This document shows positions 6,658-13,306 of a DNA stretch of 18,214 nucleotides, piece after piece. Origin of the DNA: Nocardioides sp. (lineage in GTDB: Bacteria; Actinomycetota; Actinomycetes; Propionibacteriales; Nocardioidaceae). The position numbers and the translations under genes were made by a program. The stretch covers positions 1-18,214 of the forward strand of contig JAJPEO010000023.1 of assembly GCA_021166815.1 (NCBI GenBank), in the 5' to 3' direction. The notes below the pieces were generated by a model that was given only the letters and a program-made list of their open reading frames with translations, did not search any database and had not been told where the DNA came from. How positions within the stretch are numbered: position 1 is the first letter of the stretch; every line of letters starts with the position of its first letter.

Positions 6658-7704
6658 ATGCCCATCGCCACCCCTGAGGTCTACGCGCAGATGCTGGACG
6701 CGGCCAAGGAGAAGTCCTTCGCCTACCCGGCCATCAACGTGTCGTCCTCGCAGACGCTCAACGCCGCCCTCCAGGGCTTCGCCGACGCCGGCTCCGACGG
6801 CATCATCCAGATCTCCACCGGTGGTGCCGAGTACCTCTCCGGCCCGTCGGTGAAGAACATGGTGACCGGCTCGCTGGCCTTCGCCGCGTACGCCGCCGAG
6901 GTCGCCAAGAACTACCCCGTCAACGTCGCGCTGCACACCGACCACTGCCCCAAGGACAAGCTCGACGGCTTCGTCCGCCCGCTGCTCGACATCTCCGCCG
7001 AGCGCGTGGCCCGCGGTGAGGCGCCGCTGTTCCAGTCGCACATGTGGGACGGCTCGGCCGTGCCGCTGGAGGAGAACCTCCAGATCGCCGAGGAGCTGCT
7101 GGCCAAGGCCAAGGCCGCCAACATCATCCTCGAGATCGAGGTCGGCGTCGTCGGCGGCGAGGAGGACGGCATCGTCGGGGCGATCGACGACAAGCTCTAC
7201 ACCACCCCCGAGGACGCGCTGGCCACCGTCGCCGCGCTGGGCCTGGGCGAGAAGGGCCGCTACATGACGGCCCTGACGTTCGGCAACGTGCACGGCGTCT
7301 ACAAGCCCGGCAACGTCAAGCTGCGCCCGGAGATCCTCAAGCACGCTCAGGAGGCGATCGTCGAGAAGTACGGCGCCGACGCCGGCTTCGGTCCCAAGGC
7401 GCTCCCGCTCGACCTGGTCTTCCACGGCGGCTCGGGCTCGACGGCCGAGGAGATCGCCGCGGCCGTCGACTACGGCGTGGTGAAGATGAACGTCGACACC
7501 GACACCCAGTACGCCTTCACCCGCCCGGCCGCTGCCCACATGTTCCAGAACTACGACGGCGTCCTCAAGGTCGACGGCGAGGTCGGCAACAAGAAGGCGT
7601 ACGACCCGCGCGCGTGGGGCAAGGCCGCCGAGGCTGGGATGGCCGCTCGCGTCGTCGAGGCCTGCCAGAACCTGCGCTCGGCCGGCACCAGCCTGGGCCA
7701 GTAG
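6658..7704 (+). CDS. fba: Class II fructose-bisphosphate aldolase
   Basis: This 348-aa zinc-dependent aldolase reversibly splits fructose 1,6-bisphosphate into dihydroxyacetone phosphate and glyceraldehyde 3-phosphate (EC 4.1.2.13) in cytosolic glycolysis and gluconeogenesis. The family signatures are visible: L-H-T-D-H-C-P-K-D-K at 92-101, with D95 as the catalytic Asp and H96 as a zinc ligand; E-I-E-V-G-V-V-G-G-E-E-D-G at 159-171; the second zinc His H212 in G-N-V-H-G-V-Y; the third, H256, in V-F-H-G-G-S-G-S; and the phosphate-binding N-V-D-T-D-T at 278-283. Length and motif order match the actinobacterial/E. coli FbaA type, with no truncation. Codon use is strongly biased to C/G third positions, consistent with high expression. 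It has its own promoter and RBS, ends in TAG and is followed by a large hairpin, so it is probably monocistronic. Confidence 0.98.
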   Translation: MPIATPEVYAQMLDAAKEKSFAYPAINVSSSQTLNAALQGFADAGSDGIIQISTGGAEYLSGPSVKNMVTGSLAFAAYAAEVAKNYPVNVALHTDHCPKDKLDGFVRPLLDISAERVARGEAPLFQSHMWDGSAVPLEENLQIAEELLAKAKAANIILEIEVGVVGGEEDGIVGAIDDKLYTTPEDALATVAALGLGEKGRYMTALTFGNVHGVYKPGNVKLRPEILKHAQEAIVEKYGADAGFGPKALPLDLVFHGGSGSTAEEIAAAVDYGVVKMNVDTDTQYAFTRPAAAHMFQNYDGVLKVDGEVGNKKAYDPRAWGKAAEAGMAARVVEACQNLRSAGTSLGQ

Positions 7705-7724
7705 GCCAGAGCACCGACGTACCT

Positions 7725-7776
7725 CACCTGTGGGGAACTTCGCCGCGGCACCGCGCGGCGCAGTTCCCCACTGGTG
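7725..7776. terminator. Large near-perfect hairpin between fba and lhgO
   Basis: Nested arms pair in order: CACC (7725-7728) with GGTG (7773-7776), GTGGGGAACT (7730-7739) with AGTTCCCCAC (7762-7771), and CGCCGCG (7741-7747) with CGCGGCG (7754-7760), around a 6-nt loop. That is 21 base pairs interrupted only by T-T and T-C mismatches. It lies 20 bp after the fba stop and ends 12 bp before the lhgO ATG. The likeliest role is an fba terminator without a U tract; a dispersed REP-like palindrome or an lhgO regulatory site is possible. Confidence 0.65.
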
Positions 7777-7788
7777 TGTAGTGGCCCC

Positions 7789-8979
7789 ATGAGCACCTTC
7801 ACGATCGGCGTCGTCGGTGGGGGCATCGTGGGTCTGGCCGTGGCCCGCGAGCTGACGCGCCGACGTCCGGGTGCGAGGGTCGTGGTCCTCGAGAAGGAGG
7901 ACCGGGTCGGTGCCCACCAGACCGGCCACAACTCCGGCGTGGTCCACGCCGGCATCTACTACCGCCCCGGCAGCCTCAAGGCGGAGCTGTGCACGCGCGG
8001 GCGGCTGATGCTGCGCGACTACTGTGCCGAGCACGCCATCGCCTACGACGAGGTCGGCAAGGTCGTCGTGGCCGTGGACCCCGACGAGATGGGGCGCTTC
8101 GACGCCCTCGAGCGCACGGCCGGAGACAACTCCGTGCCGGGGCTGCACCGGGTCGGGCCTGAGGAGCTGCGCGAGATCGAGCCGCACGCGACCGGGCTGG
8201 CCGCGCTGCACTCCCCGCAGACCGCCATCACCGACTTCGTCGCAGTCACGCGCTCACTGGCCCGCGAGGTCGAGGCGGCGGGCGGGGAGGTACGGCTGTC
8301 CAGCGAGGTCACCGGCCTCTCCCGGCAGGCGGGCCGCATCGTCGTGGAGTGCGGCGAGCACCGCGAGGTCGTCGACGAGCTCGTGTTGTGCCCCGGCCTG
8401 TACGCCGACCGCGTGGGCGAGCTGGCCGACGGCGAGGCGGGGCCGCGGATCGTGCCGTTCCGCGGGGAGTACATGCTGGTCGACCCGGCCAAGCAGGGCC
8501 TGGTGCGCGGGCTGGTCTACCCCGTCCCCGACCCGCGCTACCCGTTCCTCGGCGTCCACTTCACCCGCCGCGTCGGCGGGGTCGTCGACGTCGGCCCCAA
8601 CGCGGTGCTCGCCACGCGCCGGGAGGGCTACCGCTGGCGTGACGTGTCGCTGGGCGACCTGCGTGACATGGCGGCGTGGCCGGGGACCTGGCACCTCGCG
8701 CGGGCCCACTGGCGCACCGGCGTCACCGAGGTCCGCGGGTCTCTGTCGAAGCGTGCGTACATGCGCGTGGCCCAGCGGTACGTGCCCGAGATCGGCCCCG
8801 ACGACGTGCGCCGCTACACCGCCGGGGTGCGCGCGCAGGCCGTCGAGCGCGACGGCACCCTCGTCGACGACTTCCGCATCACCCGCAGCGACGGCATCAC
8901 CGCCGTCCGCAACGCGCCGTCCCCGGCGGCCACGTCGTCGCTGGCGATCGCCCGGCACGTCGTCGACGCGATGGGGTGA
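7789..8979 (+). CDS. lhgO: L-2-hydroxyglutarate oxidase/dehydrogenase
   Basis: This 396-aa FAD enzyme of the DAO superfamily should oxidise L-2-hydroxyglutarate to 2-oxoglutarate and pass electrons to quinone or oxygen, removing a wasteful metabolite or feeding glutarate/lysine breakdown. Visible features: the dinucleotide-binding G-G-G-I-V-G (10-15) with E35 at the end of the second strand; the LhgO-type H-N-S-G-V-V-H-A-G-I-Y-Y (47-58); A-I-T-D-F near the middle; G-V-R-A-Q-A-V then D-D-F near the substrate site; and a C-terminal N-A-P-S-P-A-A-T-S-S-L-A-I-A (375-388) contacting FAD. Length is normal for the family. ATG 7789 has no Shine-Dalgarno. Nearby hexamers (TGTAGT 7777-7782, TAGTGG 7779-7784) fit a leaderless promoter only poorly. 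The thioesterase follows by 29 bp on the same strand; no glutarate genes are present to fix the pathway. Confidence 0.93.
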   Translation: MSTFTIGVVGGGIVGLAVARELTRRRPGARVVVLEKEDRVGAHQTGHNSGVVHAGIYYRPGSLKAELCTRGRLMLRDYCAEHAIAYDEVGKVVVAVDPDEMGRFDALERTAGDNSVPGLHRVGPEELREIEPHATGLAALHSPQTAITDFVAVTRSLAREVEAAGGEVRLSSEVTGLSRQAGRIVVECGEHREVVDELVLCPGLYADRVGELADGEAGPRIVPFRGEYMLVDPAKQGLVRGLVYPVPDPRYPFLGVHFTRRVGGVVDVGPNAVLATRREGYRWRDVSLGDLRDMAAWPGTWHLARAHWRTGVTEVRGSLSKRAYMRVAQRYVPEIGPDDVRRYTAGVRAQAVERDGTLVDDFRITRSDGITAVRNAPSPAATSSLAIARHVVDAMG

Positions 8980-8996
8980 TCCGGCGCCTCGCCGGG

Positions 8997-9002
8997 CAGA
9001 CT
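8997..9002 (+). promoter_or_regulatory. Possible -10 box CAGACT of the thioesterase gene
   Basis: CAGACT ends 6 nt before ATG 9009, which has no Shine-Dalgarno. It keeps A2 and T6 of TANNNT but has C at the first position. It is a weaker member of the leaderless set; co-transcription with lhgO is equally possible. Confidence 0.35.
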
Positions 9003-9008
9003 GCGCCC

Positions 9009-9473
9009 ATGGGTGAGACCTTCACGACCGAGATCCAGGCGCGTTTCCGCGACATCAACACTGCCGGCCACGTCGACAACGTCGAGGCCGTACGGGTCCT
9101 CGACGAGGCGCGGCTGCAGTTCTTCCTGTTCGCGCCGCTGCCGGGCCTCCCCGAGGGCGCGACGGGCCTGCTCCACCTCGCCGACGAGGGGGTCACCGAC
9201 CTCGTCGCCACCCAGACCGTGACGTATCGCTCCGAGATGCGCTTCGCGCCGTACCAGGACTTCCGGGCACGGTTGTGGATCAGCCGGATCGGCGGCTCCT
9301 CCTTCACCGTGGCCGGCGAGCTGCGCGTCGAGTCCGGCGGCGAGCCGGCCGTCGTCTGGGAGTGCGTCAGCGTGCTCTGGGACCACCACGCGCAGTCCTC
9401 GTGGCGGATCAACGACGACCTGCGCGCGTTGCTGGAGCGCTACCTCGGCGAGCCGGCGGCCGTACGCGGCTGA
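9009..9473 (+). CDS. Hotdog-fold acyl-CoA thioesterase (4HBT/FadM-like)
   Basis: This 154-aa protein fits a single hotdog domain. Its N-terminal signature R-F-R-D-I-N-T-A-G-H-V-D-N (12-24) followed by V-L-D-E-A-R-L-Q-F-F corresponds to the F-x-D-x-D-x-x-G-H-V-N-N ... E-A-R pattern of acyl-CoA thioester hydrolases. Strand segments V-T-Y-R-S-E-M-R-F and S-S-F-T-V-A-G-E-L-R-V match the core sheet. It should hydrolyse an acyl-CoA to the free acid and CoA in the cytosol; the substrate is unknown. The second Asp of the usual D-x-D is Asn (N17) here, as I recall for a subgroup with D-I-N-Y-G-G-H-L, so the enzyme is not necessarily inactive. It follows lhgO closely and precedes a small membrane protein with its own RBS. 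Confidence 0.82.
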   Translation: MGETFTTEIQARFRDINTAGHVDNVEAVRVLDEARLQFFLFAPLPGLPEGATGLLHLADEGVTDLVATQTVTYRSEMRFAPYQDFRARLWISRIGGSSFTVAGELRVESGGEPAVVWECVSVLWDHHAQSSWRINDDLRALLERYLGEPAAVRG

Positions 9474-9535
9474 GGGTCCTTCTGCCCTACCCCCGCGGGA
9501 CGCACGGGAGTAGGACAGGAGTGGAGGTGGGTTCG

Positions 9536-9979
9536 ATGACCGCACACGCTCACGACCACGACTGGCGCCGTCCCCTGACGGTCGTCGGCACGACGTTCGC
9601 CGCCCTGCCCCTCGTCGTCGGCCTCGGTGCGGCGCTGCTGGCGCTGACGGGTCGTTTCGGCGGCGCGGAGAACTCGGTCACGGCCTTCTGGTACGTCGCC
9701 GCGGCTGCTGCCCCGGCTGCCGTGGTCGGCGCGGCCTGCCTGCTGCTGGCCCACTGGCACGACGACCACCGTCGGCCGCTCGGGCTCTGGACGGCCTTGG
9801 GCGTCGCGGGCTGGGTGTTCGGCCTCGGCTCCGCGCAGGTGACCGGCCTGGCCGACGGGCCCGAGTCGGCCCAGCAGCCTTGGCAGTTCGCGCTGCTCGG
9901 CCTGGGCGTGGTCGTCTACCTCGTCGGCCTGGTCGGCCTGGTGCTCGCCGGACGGCGGGCGAGCCTGCCGCCGGGGTGA
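9536..9979 (+). CDS. Small four-helix membrane protein of unknown function
   Basis: The 147-aa product starts at ATG 9536, preceded by GGAGG (9523-9527) at 8 nt. The N-terminus is His-rich (H-A-H-D-H-D-W). Four hydrophobic segments follow at about 15-38, 49-72, 83-104 and 117-138. A short charged loop W-H-D-D-H-R-R lies between helices 2 and 3, and the tail is short and basic. Charge placement suggests both ends in the cytoplasm. I see no family signature. The His/Asp clusters could bind metal, but this is only a guess. It converges with the DUF3151 gene, with a single base between the two stop codons. Confidence 0.75.
   Translation: MTAHAHDHDWRRPLTVVGTTFAALPLVVGLGAALLALTGRFGGAENSVTAFWYVAAAAAPAAVVGAACLLLAHWHDDHRRPLGLWTALGVAGWVFGLGSAQVTGLADGPESAQQPWQFALLGLGVVVYLVGLVGLVLAGRRASLPPG
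9953..9973. terminator. Possible terminator stem at the end of the membrane-protein gene
   Basis: CGGCGG (9953-9958) and CCGCCG (9968-9973) can pair around a 9-nt loop just before the stop codon, inside the coding sequence. There is no T tract. It is a weak candidate for ending transcription between the tail-to-tail genes. Confidence 0.2.
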
Positions 9980-9980
9980 C

Positions 9981-10406
9981 TCAGTCGATCAGCTCGTCGG
10001 CAGCCCTCGGGCTGGAGTCGCGCAGGAACTGGGAGCAACGCTCCCACTCCTCGGTCTCCCCGATGGCCCGGGCGCTGATCGCGAGGAGCGCCAGGGAGCG
10101 CAGGAAGCCGCGGTTGGGCTCGTGCTCCCACGGCACCGGGCCGTGGCCCTTCCACCCGTTCCGCCGCAGCATGTCGAGCGAGCGGTGGTAGCCCACGCGC
10201 GAGTAGGCGTAGACGGTCACGTCGTCGGCGCCCTGGTCCCGGGCCTGCTCGGCCAGCGCGGCCCACGCGGCGGGCGAGGCCGGGAAGCGGCGTACGACTG
10301 CTGCGGGCGACTCGCCGCCGGCCAGCGCCGCGTCGGCGGGATCGGCGGGGAGGTGCGTGGGAGGAGGGCCGGCCATCAGGTCGCGGCCGAGGTTGCCGGA
10401 GGTCAT
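9981..10406 (-). CDS. DUF3151 family protein
   Basis: This 141-aa protein matches my recollection of DUF3151, a family nearly confined to actinomycetes and often near fba/purA in mycobacteria. The core R-V-G-Y-H-R-S-L-D-M-L-R-R-N-G-W-K-G-H-G followed by P-V-P-W-E-H-E-P-N-R-G-F-L-R-S-L is intact in the middle of the protein, with a C-terminal A-I-G-E-T-E-E-W-E-R-C helix. Its function is unknown. There is no signal peptide or membrane segment, so it is probably cytosolic and mostly helical. ATG 10406 was chosen because TAGTCT lies 7 nt upstream and the conserved region begins soon after; an in-frame extension to 10616 would overlap the divergent phospholipase gene. It shares a 70-bp promoter region with that gene. 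Confidence 0.85.
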   Translation of the reverse strand: MTSGNLGRDLMAGPPPTHLPADPADAALAGGESPAAVVRRFPASPAAWAALAEQARDQGADDVTVYAYSRVGYHRSLDMLRRNGWKGHGPVPWEHEPNRGFLRSLALLAISARAIGETEEWERCSQFLRDSSPRAADELID

Positions 10407-10413
10407 GGGGCCG

Positions 10414-10419
10414 AGACTA
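10414..10419 (-). promoter_or_regulatory. -10 box TAGTCT, leaderless start of the DUF3151 gene
   Basis: TAGTCT on the minus strand ends 7 nt before ATG 10406 and no Shine-Dalgarno is present. The divergent phospholipase -10 box lies only 45 bp away, with a CCAC-N6-GTGG inverted repeat (10421-10434) between them. Confidence 0.6.
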
Positions 10420-10463
10420 GCCACCGGTCTGTGGAAACCGCGTTCGCGGGCCGGGGGCGCGAC

Positions 10464-10469
10464 TAGGGT
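10464..10469 (+). promoter_or_regulatory. -10 box TAGGGT, leaderless start of the phospholipase gene
   Basis: TAGGGT ends 7 nt before ATG 10477, and the intervening CACGCCC is not a ribosome binding site. Transcription should start at or within a base of the ATG. Confidence 0.6.
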
Positions 10470-10476
10470 CACGCCC

Positions 10477-11400
10477 ATGAATCCCACCGCAGCACGAAGT
10501 GGGCCGGCTCGGGCCCTTCCAGTTCTGGTTGCCGTCTTCACCATGGTCGCGCTGGTCGCGGTCTCGTTCCCCGCCCAGGCCGTCACGCGCGACACGCTGC
10601 GCGACCGCGCCAACACCTACTACGGCCTCTCCATCACCAGCTTCATGAGCTACTCCAGGGCCCATGACGGCAAGACCGCCGACGGCTCGTCGACGTCCGC
10701 CGAGGACACCAGCTGGCTGGGGCTCGACTGGCGCAACGACGGGTGCAGTGCTCCCGACTGGCTGGTCGGCAAGCCCTGGAACACCTACTTCAAGTCCCCC
10801 TGCGTGCGCCACGACTTCGGCTACCGCAACTTCGGCAAGGGCAAGGCCCTGCACTCCACCAACGCCAAGAAGCTGGCCGTCGACGACAAGTTCCTCGCCG
10901 ACATGAAGGCGCGCTGCCGCGACGGGTCGAAGCGCCCGTGGGTCTACTACAGCGACGGCTCGCGCCGCCGCGCCACCCTCTCGCAGTGCGACAGCAAGGC
11001 GTCGACGTTCTACACCGGGGTGCGCAAGTCCTTCGCGGGCAGCACCGGGATCACCAACCCGGAGAACTCCTGGCACGCCAGGAAGTGCACGGCCGGCGCG
11101 CTGTGCCTCTTCGACGACACCGGTTACTCCGACCGCCGGCTCACCTTCGGCTCCAAGGCGGGCTACCCGGCCGACTCCGGCGCGACCCGGGTCTACGACA
11201 TGAACGACATCAGCTTCGGCGACAAGACGAGCTCGGTGTGGAACCGGTCGGCCTACGCCTGGCGGCTCTACGACGACCACGGCTACTCCGACCGGTCGGT
11301 CTGCGTGGTGCCGGGTCAGAAGATCTCCAGCCTGGGCGACCACGCCGGCTTCAGCGACAAGACCAGCTCGATCAAGCGGATGGCCGGGTCCAGCTGCTGA
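10477..11400 (+). CDS. Secreted phospholipase A2 fused to a crystallin/I36-like domain
   Basis: The product is 307 aa. A signal peptide spans about 1-35 (hydrophobic V-L-V-A-V-F-T-M-V-A-L-V-A-V, cleavage after A-Q-A). Residues 40-187 match prokaryotic phospholipase A2 as in Streptomyces violaceoruber: L-D-W-R-N-D-G-C with D88 at the calcium-ligand position, C-V-R-H-D-F-G-Y-R-N with H112 as catalytic His and D113 as second calcium ligand, and D136 at the position of the partner Asp. C90, C109, C147 and C171 match its two disulfides. It should cleave sn-2 ester bonds of glycerophospholipids outside the cell. Residues 204-307 hold two similar Greek-key-like motifs (L-F-D-D-T-G-Y-S-D-R at 211, L-Y-D-D-H-G-Y-S-D-R at 264) and four Cys, resembling peptidase-inhibitor I36 or beta-gamma-crystallin domains. 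The PLA2 assignment is firm; the tail's role is inferred. Confidence 0.9.
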   Translation: MNPTAARSGPARALPVLVAVFTMVALVAVSFPAQAVTRDTLRDRANTYYGLSITSFMSYSRAHDGKTADGSSTSAEDTSWLGLDWRNDGCSAPDWLVGKPWNTYFKSPCVRHDFGYRNFGKGKALHSTNAKKLAVDDKFLADMKARCRDGSKRPWVYYSDGSRRRATLSQCDSKASTFYTGVRKSFAGSTGITNPENSWHARKCTAGALCLFDDTGYSDRRLTFGSKAGYPADSGATRVYDMNDISFGDKTSSVWNRSAYAWRLYDDHGYSDRSVCVVPGQKISSLGDHAGFSDKTSSIKRMAGSSC

Positions 11401-11416
11401 GCCGGGTCAGGACCCG
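11397..11416. terminator. Stop-stop palindromes between the phospholipase and lysS genes
   Basis: CTGA-N6-TCAG (11397-11410) joins the two TGA stops of the convergent genes. The overlapping CGGGTC-AG-GACCCG (11403-11416) gives an alternative stem. The core TGAGCCGGGTCAGG differs at one base from the junction at 5167-5180. A bidirectional terminator role is possible but unproven. Confidence 0.3.
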
Positions 11417-13113
11417 CCGAGCAGCGAGCGCACCTTGTCCTCGCCCAGCGCCAGGACCAGCGTGGGCAGGCGTGGGCCGCGGTCGGCGTCGACCAGGAGG
11501 TTGTAGAGGAGCTTGAAGAACTCCTTCTGGTCGGCCTTCACCTCGTCGGTGGGCGCGTCGTCGACGTCCAGGCCCCGCGCGATCTTGGGCGTGCCGTAGA
11601 CCACGGCGGTGACGCCGTCGAGGTCGAGCGGGGAGGGCAGCCGGTCGAGGAAGATCTCCAGCCACCGCTGCTCGTCCGCGCTGAGGGCGGCGAGCCGCTC
11701 GGTGTCGGGCGCCGTCCGCACCTGGGTGCGTTCCTCGGCAGGGACGTACTTCTCCGTCCAGGCCGTGGCCCGCGACAGGCGGGGCTCGAGGTCGTCGACG
11801 GAGTCGTGGGGGTAGCCCGACGAGGCGACGATGCGGCTGACCTGCTCGGCCGAGCCGGCCGTCACGTCCGCGACCGACGACAGCAGCCGGAACGGCACCA
11901 GAACCCGCGGCGCGGGCAGCACGCCGGCCGTCGAGGTCGAGACGGCACGCTCGTACGCCAGCACCGCACCGTCGCGGCGCTCGGGGTCGGCGGCCTTCTT
12001 GCCCAGCGCGTCCCACTCGTCGTAGAGCCGGATGACCTGGGGCCCGAAGGCCACGTCGAAGGTCTGCTTGGCGTTGCGGCGGACGTAGAGCCAGCGCAGC
12101 ATCGCCGGCTCGAGGATCGTCAGCGCGTCGGCCGCGACGGGGGCGCCGCCGGCCGAGGACGACATCTTCTGCACGCCCTCGAACCCGACGAAGCCGTACG
12201 CCACGAACGACGGGGCGCGGGCGCCGTAGATCGCGGCGACGACCTCCTTGCCGACGGTGTAGGAGGACCCGGGCGTGGCGTGGTCGGCGCCGCCCGGCTC
12301 GAAGTCGACGCCCTCGAACGCCCAGCGCATGGGCCAGTCGACCTTCCAGACCAGCTTGCCCTCGTCCTGGGTGGCGATCGTGGTGACGCCCTCGAACCCG
12401 CACACGTCGCAGGTGTAGGCCAGGTCGGTGGAGTCGTCGTCGTACGACGTGAGGGTGACGGTGTCGCGCCCGCACTGGCGGCAGAACGGCTTGTAGGGGA
12501 AGCGGGACAGGTCGTCGCCTGACCCGAGGTCGGCGTCCTCCTCCGCGGTGCTCTCGTAGCCCTCCGCGGCCGGCTCGGTGTCGGGGGTGGCCGCCTTCTT
12601 CGTGCGGTAGCGGCCCAGGATCTCGTCGACCTCGGCGCGGCGTCGCACAGCGGTGAGGATGCCCTCGCGGTAGGCGCCGGCGCGGTACATCTGCGTCTGC
12701 GACACCTCCTCCATCTCGATGCCCATCTCGGCCAGCGAGGCGCGCAGCGGCTCCTTGTAGTGCTCGGCCCAGGACTCGTGGCAGCCGTCGGGGTCGGGCA
12801 CGGCGGACAGGGGCCGGCCGATGTGCTCGGACCACTCCGGTGGGGCGCCGACGGGGACCTTGCGGAAGCGGTCGTAGTCGTCCCACGAGTGCAGGTGGCG
12901 CGCCTGGAGGCCGCGGCGGCGCAGCTCCTCGACCACGAAGTGGACGGTGATGAACTCGCGCAGGTTGCCCAGGTGGATGCGCCCCGACGGGGAGGCGCCG
13001 GAGGCGCAGGTGATCGGCTTGTCGACCCCGGCTCCCTCACCCGCGTGGCGTACGGCGTCGTCCGCCGCGCGCGTCACCCAGTCGACCGGATCGCCCTGCT
13101 GTCCTCGTGCCAT
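11407..13113 (-). CDS. lysS: Lysyl-tRNA synthetase, class I (archaeal type)
   Basis: This 568-aa enzyme charges tRNA-Lys with lysine using ATP (EC 6.1.1.6). It belongs to the class I LysRS family, unrelated to the class II LysS of most bacteria and found in archaea and a minority of bacteria including some actinomycetes. The class I signatures are clear: the HIGH-like H-L-G-N at 47-50 inside S-G-A-S-P-S-G-R-I-H-L-G-N, and the KMSKS-like K-M-S-S-S at 316-320. Two C-x-x-C pairs (C211/C214 and C235/C238) form a probable zinc knuckle. The all-helical C-terminal part matches the anticodon-binding cage of this family. An acidic stretch around 175-203 (E-P-A-A-E-G-Y-E-S-T-A-E-E-D) may be an insertion. 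ATG 13113 follows TAGCCT by 7 nt; in-frame upstream sequence is unlike protein. Whether a class II lysS also exists cannot be seen here. Confidence 0.95.
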   Translation of the reverse strand: MARGQQGDPVDWVTRAADDAVRHAGEGAGVDKPITCASGASPSGRIHLGNLREFITVHFVVEELRRRGLQARHLHSWDDYDRFRKVPVGAPPEWSEHIGRPLSAVPDPDGCHESWAEHYKEPLRASLAEMGIEMEEVSQTQMYRAGAYREGILTAVRRRAEVDEILGRYRTKKAATPDTEPAAEGYESTAEEDADLGSGDDLSRFPYKPFCRQCGRDTVTLTSYDDDSTDLAYTCDVCGFEGVTTIATQDEGKLVWKVDWPMRWAFEGVDFEPGGADHATPGSSYTVGKEVVAAIYGARAPSFVAYGFVGFEGVQKMSSSAGGAPVAADALTILEPAMLRWLYVRRNAKQTFDVAFGPQVIRLYDEWDALGKKAADPERRDGAVLAYERAVSTSTAGVLPAPRVLVPFRLLSSVADVTAGSAEQVSRIVASSGYPHDSVDDLEPRLSRATAWTEKYVPAEERTQVRTAPDTERLAALSADEQRWLEIFLDRLPSPLDLDGVTAVVYGTPKIARGLDVDDAPTDEVKADQKEFFKLLYNLLVDADRGPRLPTLVLALGEDKVRSLLGGS

Positions 13114-13120
13114 GGGCGCA

Positions 13121-13126
13121 AGGCTA
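13121..13126 (-). promoter_or_regulatory. -10 box TAGCCT, leaderless start of lysS
   Basis: TAGCCT on the minus strand ends 7 nt before ATG 13113; TGCGCCC between them is not a Shine-Dalgarno. The strong dyad at 13141-13178 would then lie in the -35 region or just upstream of it. Confidence 0.6.
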
Positions 13127-13140
13127 GCGAGGGACGTACG

Positions 13141-13178
13141 AAGCGCCGGAGTCGTCCCCTGCTGCGACTCCGGCGCTT
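13141..13178. promoter_or_regulatory. 14-bp perfect inverted repeat in the lysS/regulator divergent region
   Basis: AAGCGCCGGAGTCG (13141-13154) and CGACTCCGGCGCTT (13165-13178) match perfectly around a 10-nt loop. It looks like a terminator stem, but both flanking genes point away from it and no T tract follows on either strand. It could end a short unannotated transcript, be an operator for lysS or the adjacent regulator, or be a dispersed palindrome. Confidence 0.5.
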
Positions 13179-13294
13179 GTCGTCTCGGCGTGTCAGCGAG
13201 CCCAGCACCCCCGCGATGGACCGGCGCACGCGCGATAGGCATCATTGTGCCATCGGCTGGCCGCGCACCCGTGGCCAGAAGTGGACATTGTCAC

Positions 13295-13300
13295 TAACAT
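13295..13300 (+). promoter_or_regulatory. -10 box TAACAT, leaderless start of the two-HTH regulator
   Basis: TAACAT ends 6 nt before ATG 13307. The GTG at 13304 is adjacent and in frame but only 3 nt from the box, so ATG is preferred. The box lies in an unusually AT-rich stretch for this window. Confidence 0.55.
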
Positions 13301-13306
13301 GCCGTG

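Noticed and set aside
7777..7784. Leaderless -10 box for lhgO
   Set aside because: TGTAGT and TAGTGG each miss key TANNNT positions at the right distance, so I did not count lhgO in the leaderless set.
9492..9499. CCCGCGGG palindrome before the membrane-protein gene
   Set aside because: An 8-bp GC-only palindrome is expected by chance at this base composition, and it has no clear promoter relation.
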